Below are positions 43,886-51,857 of a DNA stretch of 64,000 nt, piece after piece (positions within the stretch are counted from its first letter, which is position 1; every line of letters begins with the position of its first letter). The stretch lies in NCBI GenBank assembly GCA_030424595.1, contig JAUHWG010000007.1, positions 248,001-312,000 on the forward strand, given 5' to 3'. Below the pieces are notes generated by a model. That model saw only the letters and a list, made by a program, of their open reading frames with translations, did not search any database and was not told the origin of the DNA. This DNA comes from Polyangia bacterium. Lineage in GTDB: Bacteria > Myxococcota_A > Polyangia > Nannocystales > Nannocystaceae. Made by a program: the position numbers and the translations under genes.

Positions 43886-46573
43886 GTGCACTCATTTCGA
43901 CATCGTCTGCCTCTTCTCGCGCTCGGTCTCCTCGGCATCGCCTGTACTCGCGGACCTGGGGAAGAGACGACCATCGGCGACTCGGGGGACGTCGAGACGG
44001 AGCGTGATGTCAGGATCCCGCTCGGTGAGACCCTCTCCCTGACCGGCGATGACTACCTCGCCTTTTGGGGTCTTCGCGAGGCGGACGGCGTCGAGCTGGT
44101 CGGCAGGCCAGAGGGGGCCGCCGCGGAGCTCATCGACGGGCGCCTGACCCCGGACATCGCCGGCGACTGGATCATCCAGAGCGAGGACTCGGCGATCCGG
44201 GTGATCGTCGACGCGGACTACCTGAACGAAGACACCTTCCTCAACTTCAACTACACGCCCGTCCGGCCGCTCCTCCAGGCGGACGCGTCGACGCTATGGG
44301 TCGCCTCGCCGCCCTCCAACGCGATCCAGGAGATCACGGTGGGCGAGGACGGGACGCTGACGGCGGGACGCCTGGTGCCGACCGGGAGCTGGCCTGTCGC
44401 CCTCGCCCAGTGGAACGACAGGATCCTCGTCGCCCAGGCCGGGCGCGACAACCTCGGGATCGTCGATCCGGCCGCGGGCGTCGTCGTCGACGCGATCCCG
44501 GTCGGCGATGAGCCGGCGACGATCATCGTCGACGGCGACTACGCCTACGTCGCCCTCGGCGGCGCCAACCAGGTCGTCAAGGTCGACCTGCTCGCGGCGG
44601 CCGTCGTCGGCCGGGTCGACGTCGGCCGCAAGACCCGAGCGATGGCCTTCGACGCGAGCCGCGGCAAGCTCTACGCCGCATCGCTGGTCTCCTCCAACGG
44701 CCACCCGCGAGGGCTCCTCCAGGACGCGCCGATCCCCGAGTCGGAGCAGCCCGACATCGCCGTCATCGACGCGGCGAGCTTTCAGGTCGAGGGCTGGGTG
44801 AACGCGGTCGGCACGATCATCCGCGGCCTCTATGTCGACGGCGATCGACTGCTCGCGGCTGTCAGCGACTCGCGCAACGAGATCGCCGGGGTCGAGGCGG
44901 ACTCGCGACCGCACGCCTATGCCCTCGCTGTCATCGACATCGCCGCCGGCTCGGCGAGCGTGAACACGGTCACCCAGCGGATCGACCTCGATCTCCAGGA
45001 CAGCTCGAGCGGCCCGGCGCCGAGCCCCTTCACGATCGAGCGGACGTCGGCCCGCGACGGCAGCGACGAGCTCATCGTCAGCCTCTCCGCCGGCAACGCG
45101 CTCCTCGTCCTCGACGCGGTGACGCTGGCGGAGAAGACCCGCCTCGTGACCGGCAACGATCCCCGCGGCATCACCTTCGTAGGCGATCAGCTCATAACCT
45201 ACGCCTGGCTGGACAACGCGGTGCAGCGCTTCGCCTCCACGACCCAGGTCCAGAGCCTCGAGGTCGGCCGCGATCCGACGCCGACGCGGATCAAGGAGGG
45301 CCAGCGGATCTTCAACGACGCCACCTTCTCGAAGAACGGCGACTTCTCCTGCAACAACTGTCACATCGACGGTCTCACCGACGGCCTGGTCTGGAACATC
45401 CTCCTCGACGGCGACGTCAACACCCTCTCGTTCCGCAACGTCTCGGGGACCGGGCCTTTCCTCTGGGGCGGCTTCCTGCCGACCCTCTTCGACTTTAGCC
45501 GCGAGGTGCTCCGCTTGGTCGGCGCCTCCGCGACCGGCGAGGAGATGGAGAAGCTGACCGAGTACATGCAGTCGGTGACCGCCCCGCCGAACCCGTTCAC
45601 GCTCCCCGGCGGACGGCTCGACGAGTCGCAGCAGCGCGGGCGTGAGCTCTTCTTCGGCGACGGGGGCTGCGGCGCCTGCCACTCGGGCCCGCTCTTCACC
45701 ACCGCCGAGGTCGTCTCGCCGGGCAAGACCGACAAGCCGACCGACATCCCCTCGCTGGTCGCGACCTACGACAGCGGCCCGTGGGGTCGTGAGGCGCAGT
45801 GGACCTCCCTCGGGGCGATGGTCGACTTCGCGGTCGACTACGTCGGCTCAGAGCTCGACGCGGGCGAGCGCGAGGACCTGCTGGGCTACGTCCGGGCCCT
45901 GCCCGCCGACGTGCTCTACCTCAACTCCTCGGCGCCGCAGGGCCAGAGCACCAACGTCTTCTCCGGTGTCGCGCCAGAGATGGTCTTCTCCTCGATCCTC
46001 GCCGAGGGGCAGGAGGGGGCGTTCACCTTTGAGGTCGAGGCAGAGGGCGCCTGGGGGCCGGTCGATGGCGCCTGGACGGTCGCCGGACGGCGCGCTCGCT
46101 TCCAGGCGAGCGAGCCGCTCAAGGCCGACACGCCCTACCGCATGCGCGCGTCGGCGGGCCTCGAGGGGGTCTACGGGAGGACCAGCCCGGAGGTGATCGA
46201 GGTGCCCTTCGCCACCGGTCAAGAGGCGCTCACCGACATGTCCGGCGCCTGGCGTCTCAGCTTCTCGGGCCAGGTCTCGGGGGAGATCGACATCGCCTTC
46301 CTCCAGGCCACCGGCGGCAAGGTCACCGGCGCGCTCATCGAGGCCAACGGCGACATCGAGTTCGACAACGTCCAGGGATACGTCGCGGGGACGCGGCTCT
46401 ACATCGACGACTTCCTCGCCGACACCCCCTACGGAGAGGTGCTGGTCGATCGCATCGAGCTCGATCTGTCCGACGACAACGGCGACGGTTACGCCGAGAG
46501 CGGCGTCGGCCAGCTCTACTCGATCGTCACCCTCAACGCCTCGGCGACGCGCCTCTCGCTGCCGGGGGAGTAG
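43886..46573 (+). CDS. Beta-propeller diheme cytochrome c lipoprotein with Ig-like C-terminus
   Basis: 895 residues from a GTG preceded by CGAGG. The signal ends LGLLGIACTRG (lipobox). Residues ~110-450 are YVTN-like propeller blades (VVVDAIPVGDEPATIIVDGDYAYVALGG in part). Two heme c motifs follow: CNNCH near residue 490 and CGACH near 593, with intervening MauG-like segments. Then an Ig-like region (VAPEMVFSSILAEGQEGAF...DTPYRMRASAG) and a C-terminal lipocalin-like strand set. It is probably a surface redox enzyme or electron carrier; substrate unknown. An upstream in-frame ATG at 43841 would spoil the signal peptide. Confidence 0.88.
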   Translation: MHSFRHRLPLLALGLLGIACTRGPGEETTIGDSGDVETERDVRIPLGETLSLTGDDYLAFWGLREADGVELVGRPEGAAAELIDGRLTPDIAGDWIIQSEDSAIRVIVDADYLNEDTFLNFNYTPVRPLLQADASTLWVASPPSNAIQEITVGEDGTLTAGRLVPTGSWPVALAQWNDRILVAQAGRDNLGIVDPAAGVVVDAIPVGDEPATIIVDGDYAYVALGGANQVVKVDLLAAAVVGRVDVGRKTRAMAFDASRGKLYAASLVSSNGHPRGLLQDAPIPESEQPDIAVIDAASFQVEGWVNAVGTIIRGLYVDGDRLLAAVSDSRNEIAGVEADSRPHAYALAVIDIAAGSASVNTVTQRIDLDLQDSSSGPAPSPFTIERTSARDGSDELIVSLSAGNALLVLDAVTLAEKTRLVTGNDPRGITFVGDQLITYAWLDNAVQRFASTTQVQSLEVGRDPTPTRIKEGQRIFNDATFSKNGDFSCNNCHIDGLTDGLVWNILLDGDVNTLSFRNVSGTGPFLWGGFLPTLFDFSREVLRLVGASATGEEMEKLTEYMQSVTAPPNPFTLPGGRLDESQQRGRELFFGDGGCGACHSGPLFTTAEVVSPGKTDKPTDIPSLVATYDSGPWGREAQWTSLGAMVDFAVDYVGSELDAGEREDLLGYVRALPADVLYLNSSAPQGQSTNVFSGVAPEMVFSSILAEGQEGAFTFEVEAEGAWGPVDGAWTVAGRRARFQASEPLKADTPYRMRASAGLEGVYGRTSPEVIEVPFATGQEALTDMSGAWRLSFSGQVSGEIDIAFLQATGGKVTGALIEANGDIEFDNVQGYVAGTRLYIDDFLADTPYGEVLVDRIELDLSDDNGDGYAESGVGQLYSIVTLNASATRLSLPGE

Positions 46574-46703
46574 CGGCGAGGCGCTCGCGCTGCACATCGA
46601 GCGCGATCGGACCGACGGCCGCGGCGACGGCCAGGGCCACGGCGACGTCGGCGCTCGACCTCGCCGCTGGTCCTCCCGTAGGTCGCGCTGCTACAAGTGC
46701 CCT

Positions 46704-47582
46704 GTGCAGCCCTCGATCGACCCTGAGCTTGGCGATCGCCTGCGCCGAGCGCTCCGCCTGCCGGGGCCGCTGACCCGCTTTGCGCGCGGCTCTGTGCTCG
46801 TCGGGCACAGCGGTGATGCCGTGCTCAAGCTCTTCATGCCAGGCGAGGAGGCGCACGCCCGTGCGGAGGCGGACTGTCTGCGGGCGCTGGCGGGCCGGCT
46901 ACCCGTCGCGACCCCGGAGCTGCGGGCGTCCGGGAGCTTTGAAGACCATCCCTACGTGCTCATGAGCCGCCTGCCCGGTCGGGAGCTCTATGAGCTTTGG
47001 CCGGAGCTAGGCCGGGCCGATCGCGAGGAGCTCGGGCGACAGCTGGGCGAGCTGATGCGCTGCCTGGGTCGGGTCCCGCCGCCGAACTCGCTGCCCAGGC
47101 CCGAGTGGGAGGGGTGGTGTGCGGAGCGCTCCGCCGGGCTGCAAGCGCGACAGCGACGCTTCCGGGTGGAGCCCGCGCTGATCGACGCCCTGCCGGCCTT
47201 TCTCGCGCAGGCCGATCTCCGCGAGGGCGAGCGGGGCACGGGTCTTACCCACACCGAGCTCATGCTCGATCACCTGCTCGTGGCGCCGACGGAGCGGGGC
47301 TGGAGGTTGACGGGGCTCTTCGACTTCGAGCCGGCGATGGTGCTCCCGCTCGACTACGAGCTGAGCTCTGTCGGGATCTTCTTCGGCGGGGGAGAGGCGT
47401 CCGTGTTCAGGGCTGTGCTGGTCGCCGCCGGTGTGGATCCTGATCGTCCAGGCTTGGCCCGGCGGATCATGGCCCTCTTCCTGATGCACCGCTACTGTAA
47501 CCTCCGCTTCGCCCTGGAGCGGACCGGCGCTGATCCGAGCCGCGGCCTCGGGAGCCTCGCGGAGCAGTGGTTTCGCGTCTGA
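46704..47582 (+). CDS. Aminoglycoside-phosphotransferase-fold protein with altered active site
   Basis: 292 residues, GTG start. Kinase-like N-lobe (GSVLVGHSGDAVLKLFMPGEEAHARAEADCLRAL) and C-lobe of the APH/choline kinase superfamily. The catalytic loop, normally HxDxxxxN, reads HTELMLDH: Asp to Glu and Asn to His. The DFG-like metal motif is LFDFEPA. It may be a small-molecule kinase with unusual chemistry or a degenerate pseudokinase. No resistance function is implied. Neighbours give no clue. Confidence 0.78.
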   Translation: MQPSIDPELGDRLRRALRLPGPLTRFARGSVLVGHSGDAVLKLFMPGEEAHARAEADCLRALAGRLPVATPELRASGSFEDHPYVLMSRLPGRELYELWPELGRADREELGRQLGELMRCLGRVPPPNSLPRPEWEGWCAERSAGLQARQRRFRVEPALIDALPAFLAQADLREGERGTGLTHTELMLDHLLVAPTERGWRLTGLFDFEPAMVLPLDYELSSVGIFFGGGEASVFRAVLVAAGVDPDRPGLARRIMALFLMHRYCNLRFALERTGADPSRGLGSLAEQWFRV

Positions 47583-47696
47583 CCCTCCGGACATCCTCGG
47601 CGGAAGGGGCGTTTGCGCGGCCTAGGCTGCGGCCAGGCTGCGGCCTAGGCTGCGGTATGCTCGGCCCCCGCGTGCGCGAGCCGTCCGGAGCTGCCG

Positions 47697-47978
47697 ATGT
47701 CGATCACGATCCCCCAGCTTGACACGATCGAGGGTCCCTTCACCTTCCGCTTTGCCCAGTACGCAGCGAACGTCGCGGGCTGCATCAGCATCCCCGGCCA
47801 CGGTGGCGGTCGCGACGGTCCGACGATCCCAGACCGCCCCGAACAGGAGGCTTGGATGCGGGCGGAGAGCGGGCTGCGAGAGGTCTGGTATCTCTCTTGG
47901 GAGGTGCCTAGCGCCGCGGAGCTGGAGCGCTTTCTCGCCCGGGTAGGCGCCGTCGGTGCCTTTGAGTGGCGCTCGTAG
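47697..47978 (+). CDS. Small hypothetical protein
   Basis: 93 residues; GGAG lies 6 nt before the ATG and third positions are GC-rich as in real genes here. No signal peptide. Sequence such as GPFTFRFAQYAANVAGCI and EVWYLSWEVPSAAELERFL suggests a compact alpha/beta protein. No family recognised. Upstream is a small GGCCTAGGCTGC repeat. Confidence 0.6.
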   Translation: MSITIPQLDTIEGPFTFRFAQYAANVAGCISIPGHGGGRDGPTIPDRPEQEAWMRAESGLREVWYLSWEVPSAAELERFLARVGAVGAFEWRS

Positions 47979-48130
47979 GCCGCCCGTAGGCCGCTCACGG
48001 CCTGGCGCCCTTGCGCGAGCGGGCGGAGGGTCGTATGCAACCCGCCGCGGGTGCTCTGTGGCGGCCCCGAGCCGCGCGCCCCGTCGCGCCTCGTCGCCGA
48101 CGACGCCCACCCGGACCCAGGCCTCGACCC

Positions 48131-49354
48131 ATGACATCACTCGCCCAAAGTCTGACCTTGCCGTGCGGCCAGGTCGTCCCCAACCGAATCCTCAAGTCCG
48201 CGATGAGCGAGTGCCTGGGGACGCCGAAGCACGCGCCCTCGGCCGGCTTGGAGGTGCTCTACTCGCGCTGGGCCGCGGGGGGGACGGGCCTCCTCATCAC
48301 CGGCAACGTGATGGTCGACCGTCGCGCCCTCGGTGAGCCTGGGAACGTGGTCTTGGAGGACGACCGCGATCTCGCGTGGTTCTCGCGCTGGGCGCAGGCC
48401 GCCACCGCCAACGGCACGCAGTGCTGGATGCAGCTGAATCATCCCGGCAAGCAGTCGCCGAAGTTCCTCTCATCGACGACCGTCTCGCCCTCGGCGGTCG
48501 GCTTCGGCCCGGCCATGGCGAAGGCCTTCGCGGTGCCGCGCGCCCTCACGGAGCCGGAGATCGAGGATCTGATCGCTCGTTTTGGCCGCAGCGCTGGCCT
48601 GGCCAAGCGGGCCGGCTTCACGGGGGTCCAGATCCACGGCGCCCACGGCTACCTGGTCTCGCAGTTCCTCTCGCCGCATCACAACCGCCGGGAGGATCGC
48701 TGGGGCGGCTCGCTCGAGAACCGGGCGCGCTTCGGCCTCGCGATCTACGACGCCGTCCGCGACGCGGTCGGGCCGGGGTTTCCGGTGTCGATCAAGCTCA
48801 ACTCCGCGGACTTCCAGCGCGGAGGGCTCTCCGAGGAGGACTCGGTGCTCGTCATGGAGATGCTCCAGGATCGAGGGATCGATCTGGTCGAGGTCAGCGG
48901 CGGCACCTACGAGGCGCCGGCGATGACCGGCCAGCGGCAGCGGGCGTCGACCCGCGAGCGCGAGGGCTACTTCATGGACTTCGTCGTCCGCGCTCGCAAG
49001 ACCCTCACCGTGCCGATGTGCATCACCGGGGGATTTCGCAGCTGTGCCGGCATGGAGGGGGCCTTGGGTGACGGCGCGGACATGGTCGGGCTGGCCCGGA
49101 CCCTCGCGATCCAGCCCTCGTTCTCGGCCCAGGTGCTCGCCGGCGAAGATCCTAAGAGCCTGGTCCGGCGGCTCTCGACCGGGCTCAAGGGGGTCGATCG
49201 GATCGCCGCCCTGGACGTCACCTGGTACGAGGCTCAGCTCGCGCGGATGGGGGCCGGCAAGGAGCCTGCGCCCGATCTCGGGGCCTGGTCGTCGCTCCTC
49301 TCGACGGTCTCGCGGACGGGGATCCAGGCCTTCAAGATGCGCCGGGCGAAGTAG
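48131..49354 (+). CDS. NADH:flavin oxidoreductase / Old Yellow Enzyme family
   Basis: 407 residues, TIM-barrel flavoenzyme. Family motifs: PNRILKSAMSE near the N-terminus, QLNHPGKQS, the active-site HGAHGYLVSQFLSPHHNRR (His pair) with RWGGSLENRARF, and the phosphate-binding end MCITGGFRS, GADMVGLARTLAIQP. These enzymes reduce activated C=C bonds using NAD(P)H and FMN. The physiological substrate is unknown. ATG 48131 is the motif-consistent start; sequence upstream is not coding-like. Confidence 0.92.
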   Translation: MTSLAQSLTLPCGQVVPNRILKSAMSECLGTPKHAPSAGLEVLYSRWAAGGTGLLITGNVMVDRRALGEPGNVVLEDDRDLAWFSRWAQAATANGTQCWMQLNHPGKQSPKFLSSTTVSPSAVGFGPAMAKAFAVPRALTEPEIEDLIARFGRSAGLAKRAGFTGVQIHGAHGYLVSQFLSPHHNRREDRWGGSLENRARFGLAIYDAVRDAVGPGFPVSIKLNSADFQRGGLSEEDSVLVMEMLQDRGIDLVEVSGGTYEAPAMTGQRQRASTREREGYFMDFVVRARKTLTVPMCITGGFRSCAGMEGALGDGADMVGLARTLAIQPSFSAQVLAGEDPKSLVRRLSTGLKGVDRIAALDVTWYEAQLARMGAGKEPAPDLGAWSSLLSTVSRTGIQAFKMRRAK

Positions 49355-49411
49355 TCCGGCGCCTGGTCGGCGGCGCTCGCTGAGCTCGGAAGAGCTGCGA
49401 AGCGCCGGCCG

Positions 49412-49972
49412 TCACTCACCGGCGGGCGGCGGCGCGGTGGCGGGACCCGCAGCGGCGGGCGGCGGCGCAGGGGTGTCACCCGCAGCAGCGTCACCCGCTG
49501 AGGTCGCGGCCGTCGTCGAACTCTCGCCGCCGCCGCCTGTCGCGGCCTCGGCGTCCGCACCGACCTTGACCGCCGAGCCGGGCGCGGGGCTCTCACCCCT
49601 GACGACGCCCGCGCTCCCGTCGGCGCCGTCACAGTTCTGGTCGATCCCGTCGCCGTCAGGATCCTCGGCTCCAGGGTGGACGGCGGGGTCGCTGTCGTCG
49701 CAGTCGACGGGCTCCTTGGTCGGGCAGGACTTGGCGACGTAGCCATCGCCGTCGTGGTCCGGGCAGGGGGGCCGATGCATGGGAGGACCGCCGTAGCAGG
49801 CCATCATCGTCAGGGCGACCGCTCCCGAACAGGCGGCGCCGAGGAGCTTCCCGGCGACACCGTGGCCATGGCCCTTGGGGAGCGTCTGCGCGGTGTGGCC
49901 GCAGTGGGGGCAGGTGGTCGACGCGGGCGCTAGGAACCCTGCGCAGGAGTTGCAGGAGCGGAGCTGTGCCAT
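49412..49972 (-). CDS. Zinc-ribbon / MopE-type metal-binding lipoprotein (copy 2)
   Basis: 186 residues, same architecture as 18419-18904: zinc ribbon CNSCAGFLAPASTTCPHCG, hydrophobic stretch ending LTMMACYGG, Asp-rich loop HDGDGYVAKSCP, MopE-type motif CDDSDPAVHPGAEDPDGDG...QNCDG. The tail differs: here it is Ala/Pro/Gly-rich, ending APPPAGE. The zinc ribbon and the lipobox-MopE block are well conserved between the two copies, so both parts are probably functional. Role unknown. Confidence 0.85.
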   Translation of the reverse strand: MAQLRSCNSCAGFLAPASTTCPHCGHTAQTLPKGHGHGVAGKLLGAACSGAVALTMMACYGGPPMHRPPCPDHDGDGYVAKSCPTKEPVDCDDSDPAVHPGAEDPDGDGIDQNCDGADGSAGVVRGESPAPGSAVKVGADAEAATGGGGESSTTAATSAGDAAAGDTPAPPPAAAGPATAPPPAGE

Positions 49973-50366
49973 GGTCTTGATAGGCCTCTCGGATCCCGAG
50001 GATACACCCGGCGATCTCCGACGGCCGATGCCCGGGGACGCGAGCCGGGCCCTCGGGCCGGACAGGCCGCGCACGAGCTCGATGGGACTGTCCGAGTGCC
50101 TGGTGACCTTCGGCGCGGTGGATCGTCCGGATTTCAGCCAGGACGGCCAGCGCATCACCGCCCGTTGGCCTCTGAGCGCCGATCCTCCGGGCGATGCTGA
50201 CGCAAGCCCAGCGCGGATTCAAACGGGCGGAACGGTCCCCCGATCCAGAGCTGGACATACAGGGGCACAGGGTGCTCAGCTTGCACAGCTCCCACCCCGG
50301 CGTTACCTATCCGTGGAGGACGCTCTCCGCTCGGCGCGAGGCCGAGAGCAGCAGCGCCAGCGAACG
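49973..50366. other. Intergenic stretch, no convincing gene
   Basis: 394 bp upstream of a small LuxR-type gene. The frame of that gene is open across it, with an ATG at 50082, but codon use becomes poor after about 50190, so the gene probably starts at 50367. Probably holds divergent promoters. Confidence 0.35.
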
Positions 50367-50735
50367 ATGGTCAAGCCCTCCAGGCCCCAGGATGAGCCCG
50401 CCGCCGAAGGCGTCAGCGTCACGCGCTTCGAGCACGACGGGGAGACCCTGATCGTCTTCAGCCTGCCCCAGGATGAGCTGGGGATCGTCGACCCGGCGAT
50501 GATGGAGGACCCGTCGGCGAGCCCATGGCAGGTGCTGACCCCGGCTCAGCTCGAGGTCGTCCGGTTGGCGATCGCGGGCCGCTCCAACCGCGCGATCGCC
50601 AGGCTCCGGGGGACCGCGACAGGCACCGTCGCCAAGCAGCTCGAGACCGCCTATCGACGCCTCGGGATCAATTCTCGTCGGGAGCTGATGGTGCTCGCCG
50701 CTCGCCGGCGACTCGATCCGCCACCAGACGAATAA
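50367..50735 (+). CDS. Small LuxR-type helix-turn-helix regulator
   Basis: 122 residues. The C-terminal ~62 are a LuxR/GerE DNA-binding domain (LTPAQLEVVRLAIAGRSNRAIARL, TVAKQLETAYRRLGINSRREL). The N-terminal ~55 residues are short and contain no recognisable receiver or ligand domain. The 3' end overlaps, tail to tail, the end of a second LuxR-type gene on the other strand by 68 bp. It probably controls the neighbouring biosynthetic-type genes or its partner; this is inference. The start is uncertain. Confidence 0.72.
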   Translation: MVKPSRPQDEPAAEGVSVTRFEHDGETLIVFSLPQDELGIVDPAMMEDPSASPWQVLTPAQLEVVRLAIAGRSNRAIARLRGTATGTVAKQLETAYRRLGINSRRELMVLAARRRLDPPPDE

Positions 50736-51705
50736 GCGCGGCCCGGTCGGCGACGCCGAGCTTGCTCGCTGCTCGCAGCAGGCAGCCAGAGACGGTCGAC
50801 GGGGCGATCCCGAGCTCGTAGGCGATCATCTTGTTGGAGTGGCCGAGCGCAGCGGCGAGCGTCACCCGGGTCTCGCGCACCGTCAGGCGGGACATGGGCT
50901 CGACGCGCGGCGGGTTGGGACGAGCGACGATGTAACGACGACCGCCGCGCTCAAAGTGATCGACGAGGGTCCAGCGCCCGGCGACCAGCGCCAGCCACAG
51001 ACCGGTCGCCTCCAGGGGTTGCCTGCGTACGGAGCGGGTCCGGGCCCGGTCAAAGCGCAGCGCGGCGTGACGCAGGGCCTCGCGCGCCGATGGCGTGGCT
51101 GCCTCGCCCTCGGCATGCTCAACGCGACCCGCGGGGGTCAGGACCGCCTCCGCCCCCTCCTCCGTGGTCGCGGATGACCCGACCTGCCGCCGCAGCCGCA
51201 GCGCTGAACCAAGGTGGGCCGCCAGCCGCTCCCATACCAAGCGCTCTGCTGCCGCCGGAGGATTGACCTGTCGCGTTGGGCAGGGGATCGCCAGCCCGCA
51301 TCCGCGCGCGGTGCTGTCGAGCGCGCTGATCCCGAGGACGTCGGCGCGTCCGGTCAGCTCAAAGCTATCGTCAAAGGCCCGCGGGGCGACGTCGCCAAAG
51401 GGCACCTGGCTGGCGAACGACGCTGCCGAGTGCAGGTGCGCATGACGCTTGAGGGCGGTCGGCGCATGCTCGGTCCAACGCTTAAACCGCTCCCGCTCCA
51501 GGACCGGATCCATGCCGGCGCTGCACATACCCCAGGTGTCAAACGAGTCAGGCTTCGAGGCGTCGACAAAGTAGCCGCTAAGGCCGAGGCCTTGGCCCAG
51601 CAGGCGCTCGCCCTCGCCGACGATCCCCTCCATCCAGGCGTCATCGGCCAGATCGAGGTGATAGGCCGCCTCGATCACCCTTAGTACGTCCAAAGTCCCT
51701 CGCAC
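50668..51705 (-). CDS. LuxR-type transcriptional regulator with novel N-terminal domain
   Basis: 345 residues, GTG start. The C-terminus is a LuxR/GerE HTH (LTVRETRVTLAAALGHSNKMIAYELGIAPSTVSGCLLRAASKLGV). The ~260-residue N-terminal part (VIEAAYHLDLADDAWMEGIVGEGERLLGQGLGLSGYF...) resembles sensory regions of GAF-like type but lacks acyl-homoserine-lactone receptor signatures. It is divergent, 152 bp apart, from the ThDP enzyme gene, so it is the best candidate for its regulator. Confidence 0.85.
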   Translation of the reverse strand: MRGTLDVLRVIEAAYHLDLADDAWMEGIVGEGERLLGQGLGLSGYFVDASKPDSFDTWGMCSAGMDPVLERERFKRWTEHAPTALKRHAHLHSAASFASQVPFGDVAPRAFDDSFELTGRADVLGISALDSTARGCGLAIPCPTRQVNPPAAAERLVWERLAAHLGSALRLRRQVGSSATTEEGAEAVLTPAGRVEHAEGEAATPSAREALRHAALRFDRARTRSVRRQPLEATGLWLALVAGRWTLVDHFERGGRRYIVARPNPPRVEPMSRLTVRETRVTLAAALGHSNKMIAYELGIAPSTVSGCLLRAASKLGVADRAALIRLVADRVAGERRAPSAPDEN

Positions 51706-51843
51706 GACAGCCTCGAATGTGCCGGTTTTTCCGGCCCATGTGGGAGCGGTTCGTGTCGCTCGACGAATTGCGTACGTGCATCGGTCGCGCTGCGTATGGC
51801 CCTATGGTCATTTCAGCTCGATAGTCACGGCCCCTGCGCCCCC

Positions 51844-51849
51844 AGGAGG
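51844..51849 (+). promoter_or_regulatory. Ribosome binding site deciding the ThDP enzyme start
   Basis: AGGAGG 8 nt before GTG 51858. A GTG at 51849 overlaps the site itself and is rejected. Confidence 0.75.
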
Positions 51850-51857
51850 TGTCGTCC

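Noticed and set aside
44294..45682. 462-codon open frame on the minus strand
   Set aside because: Antisense to the diheme beta-propeller gene; composition is Arg/Asp/Val-rich without motifs.
51706..51857. LuxR-box-like palindrome and sigma-70 promoter in the divergent gap
   Set aside because: Only imperfect palindromes were seen, and the TTGCGT/TATGGC pair has a 21-bp spacer, so no site is supported.
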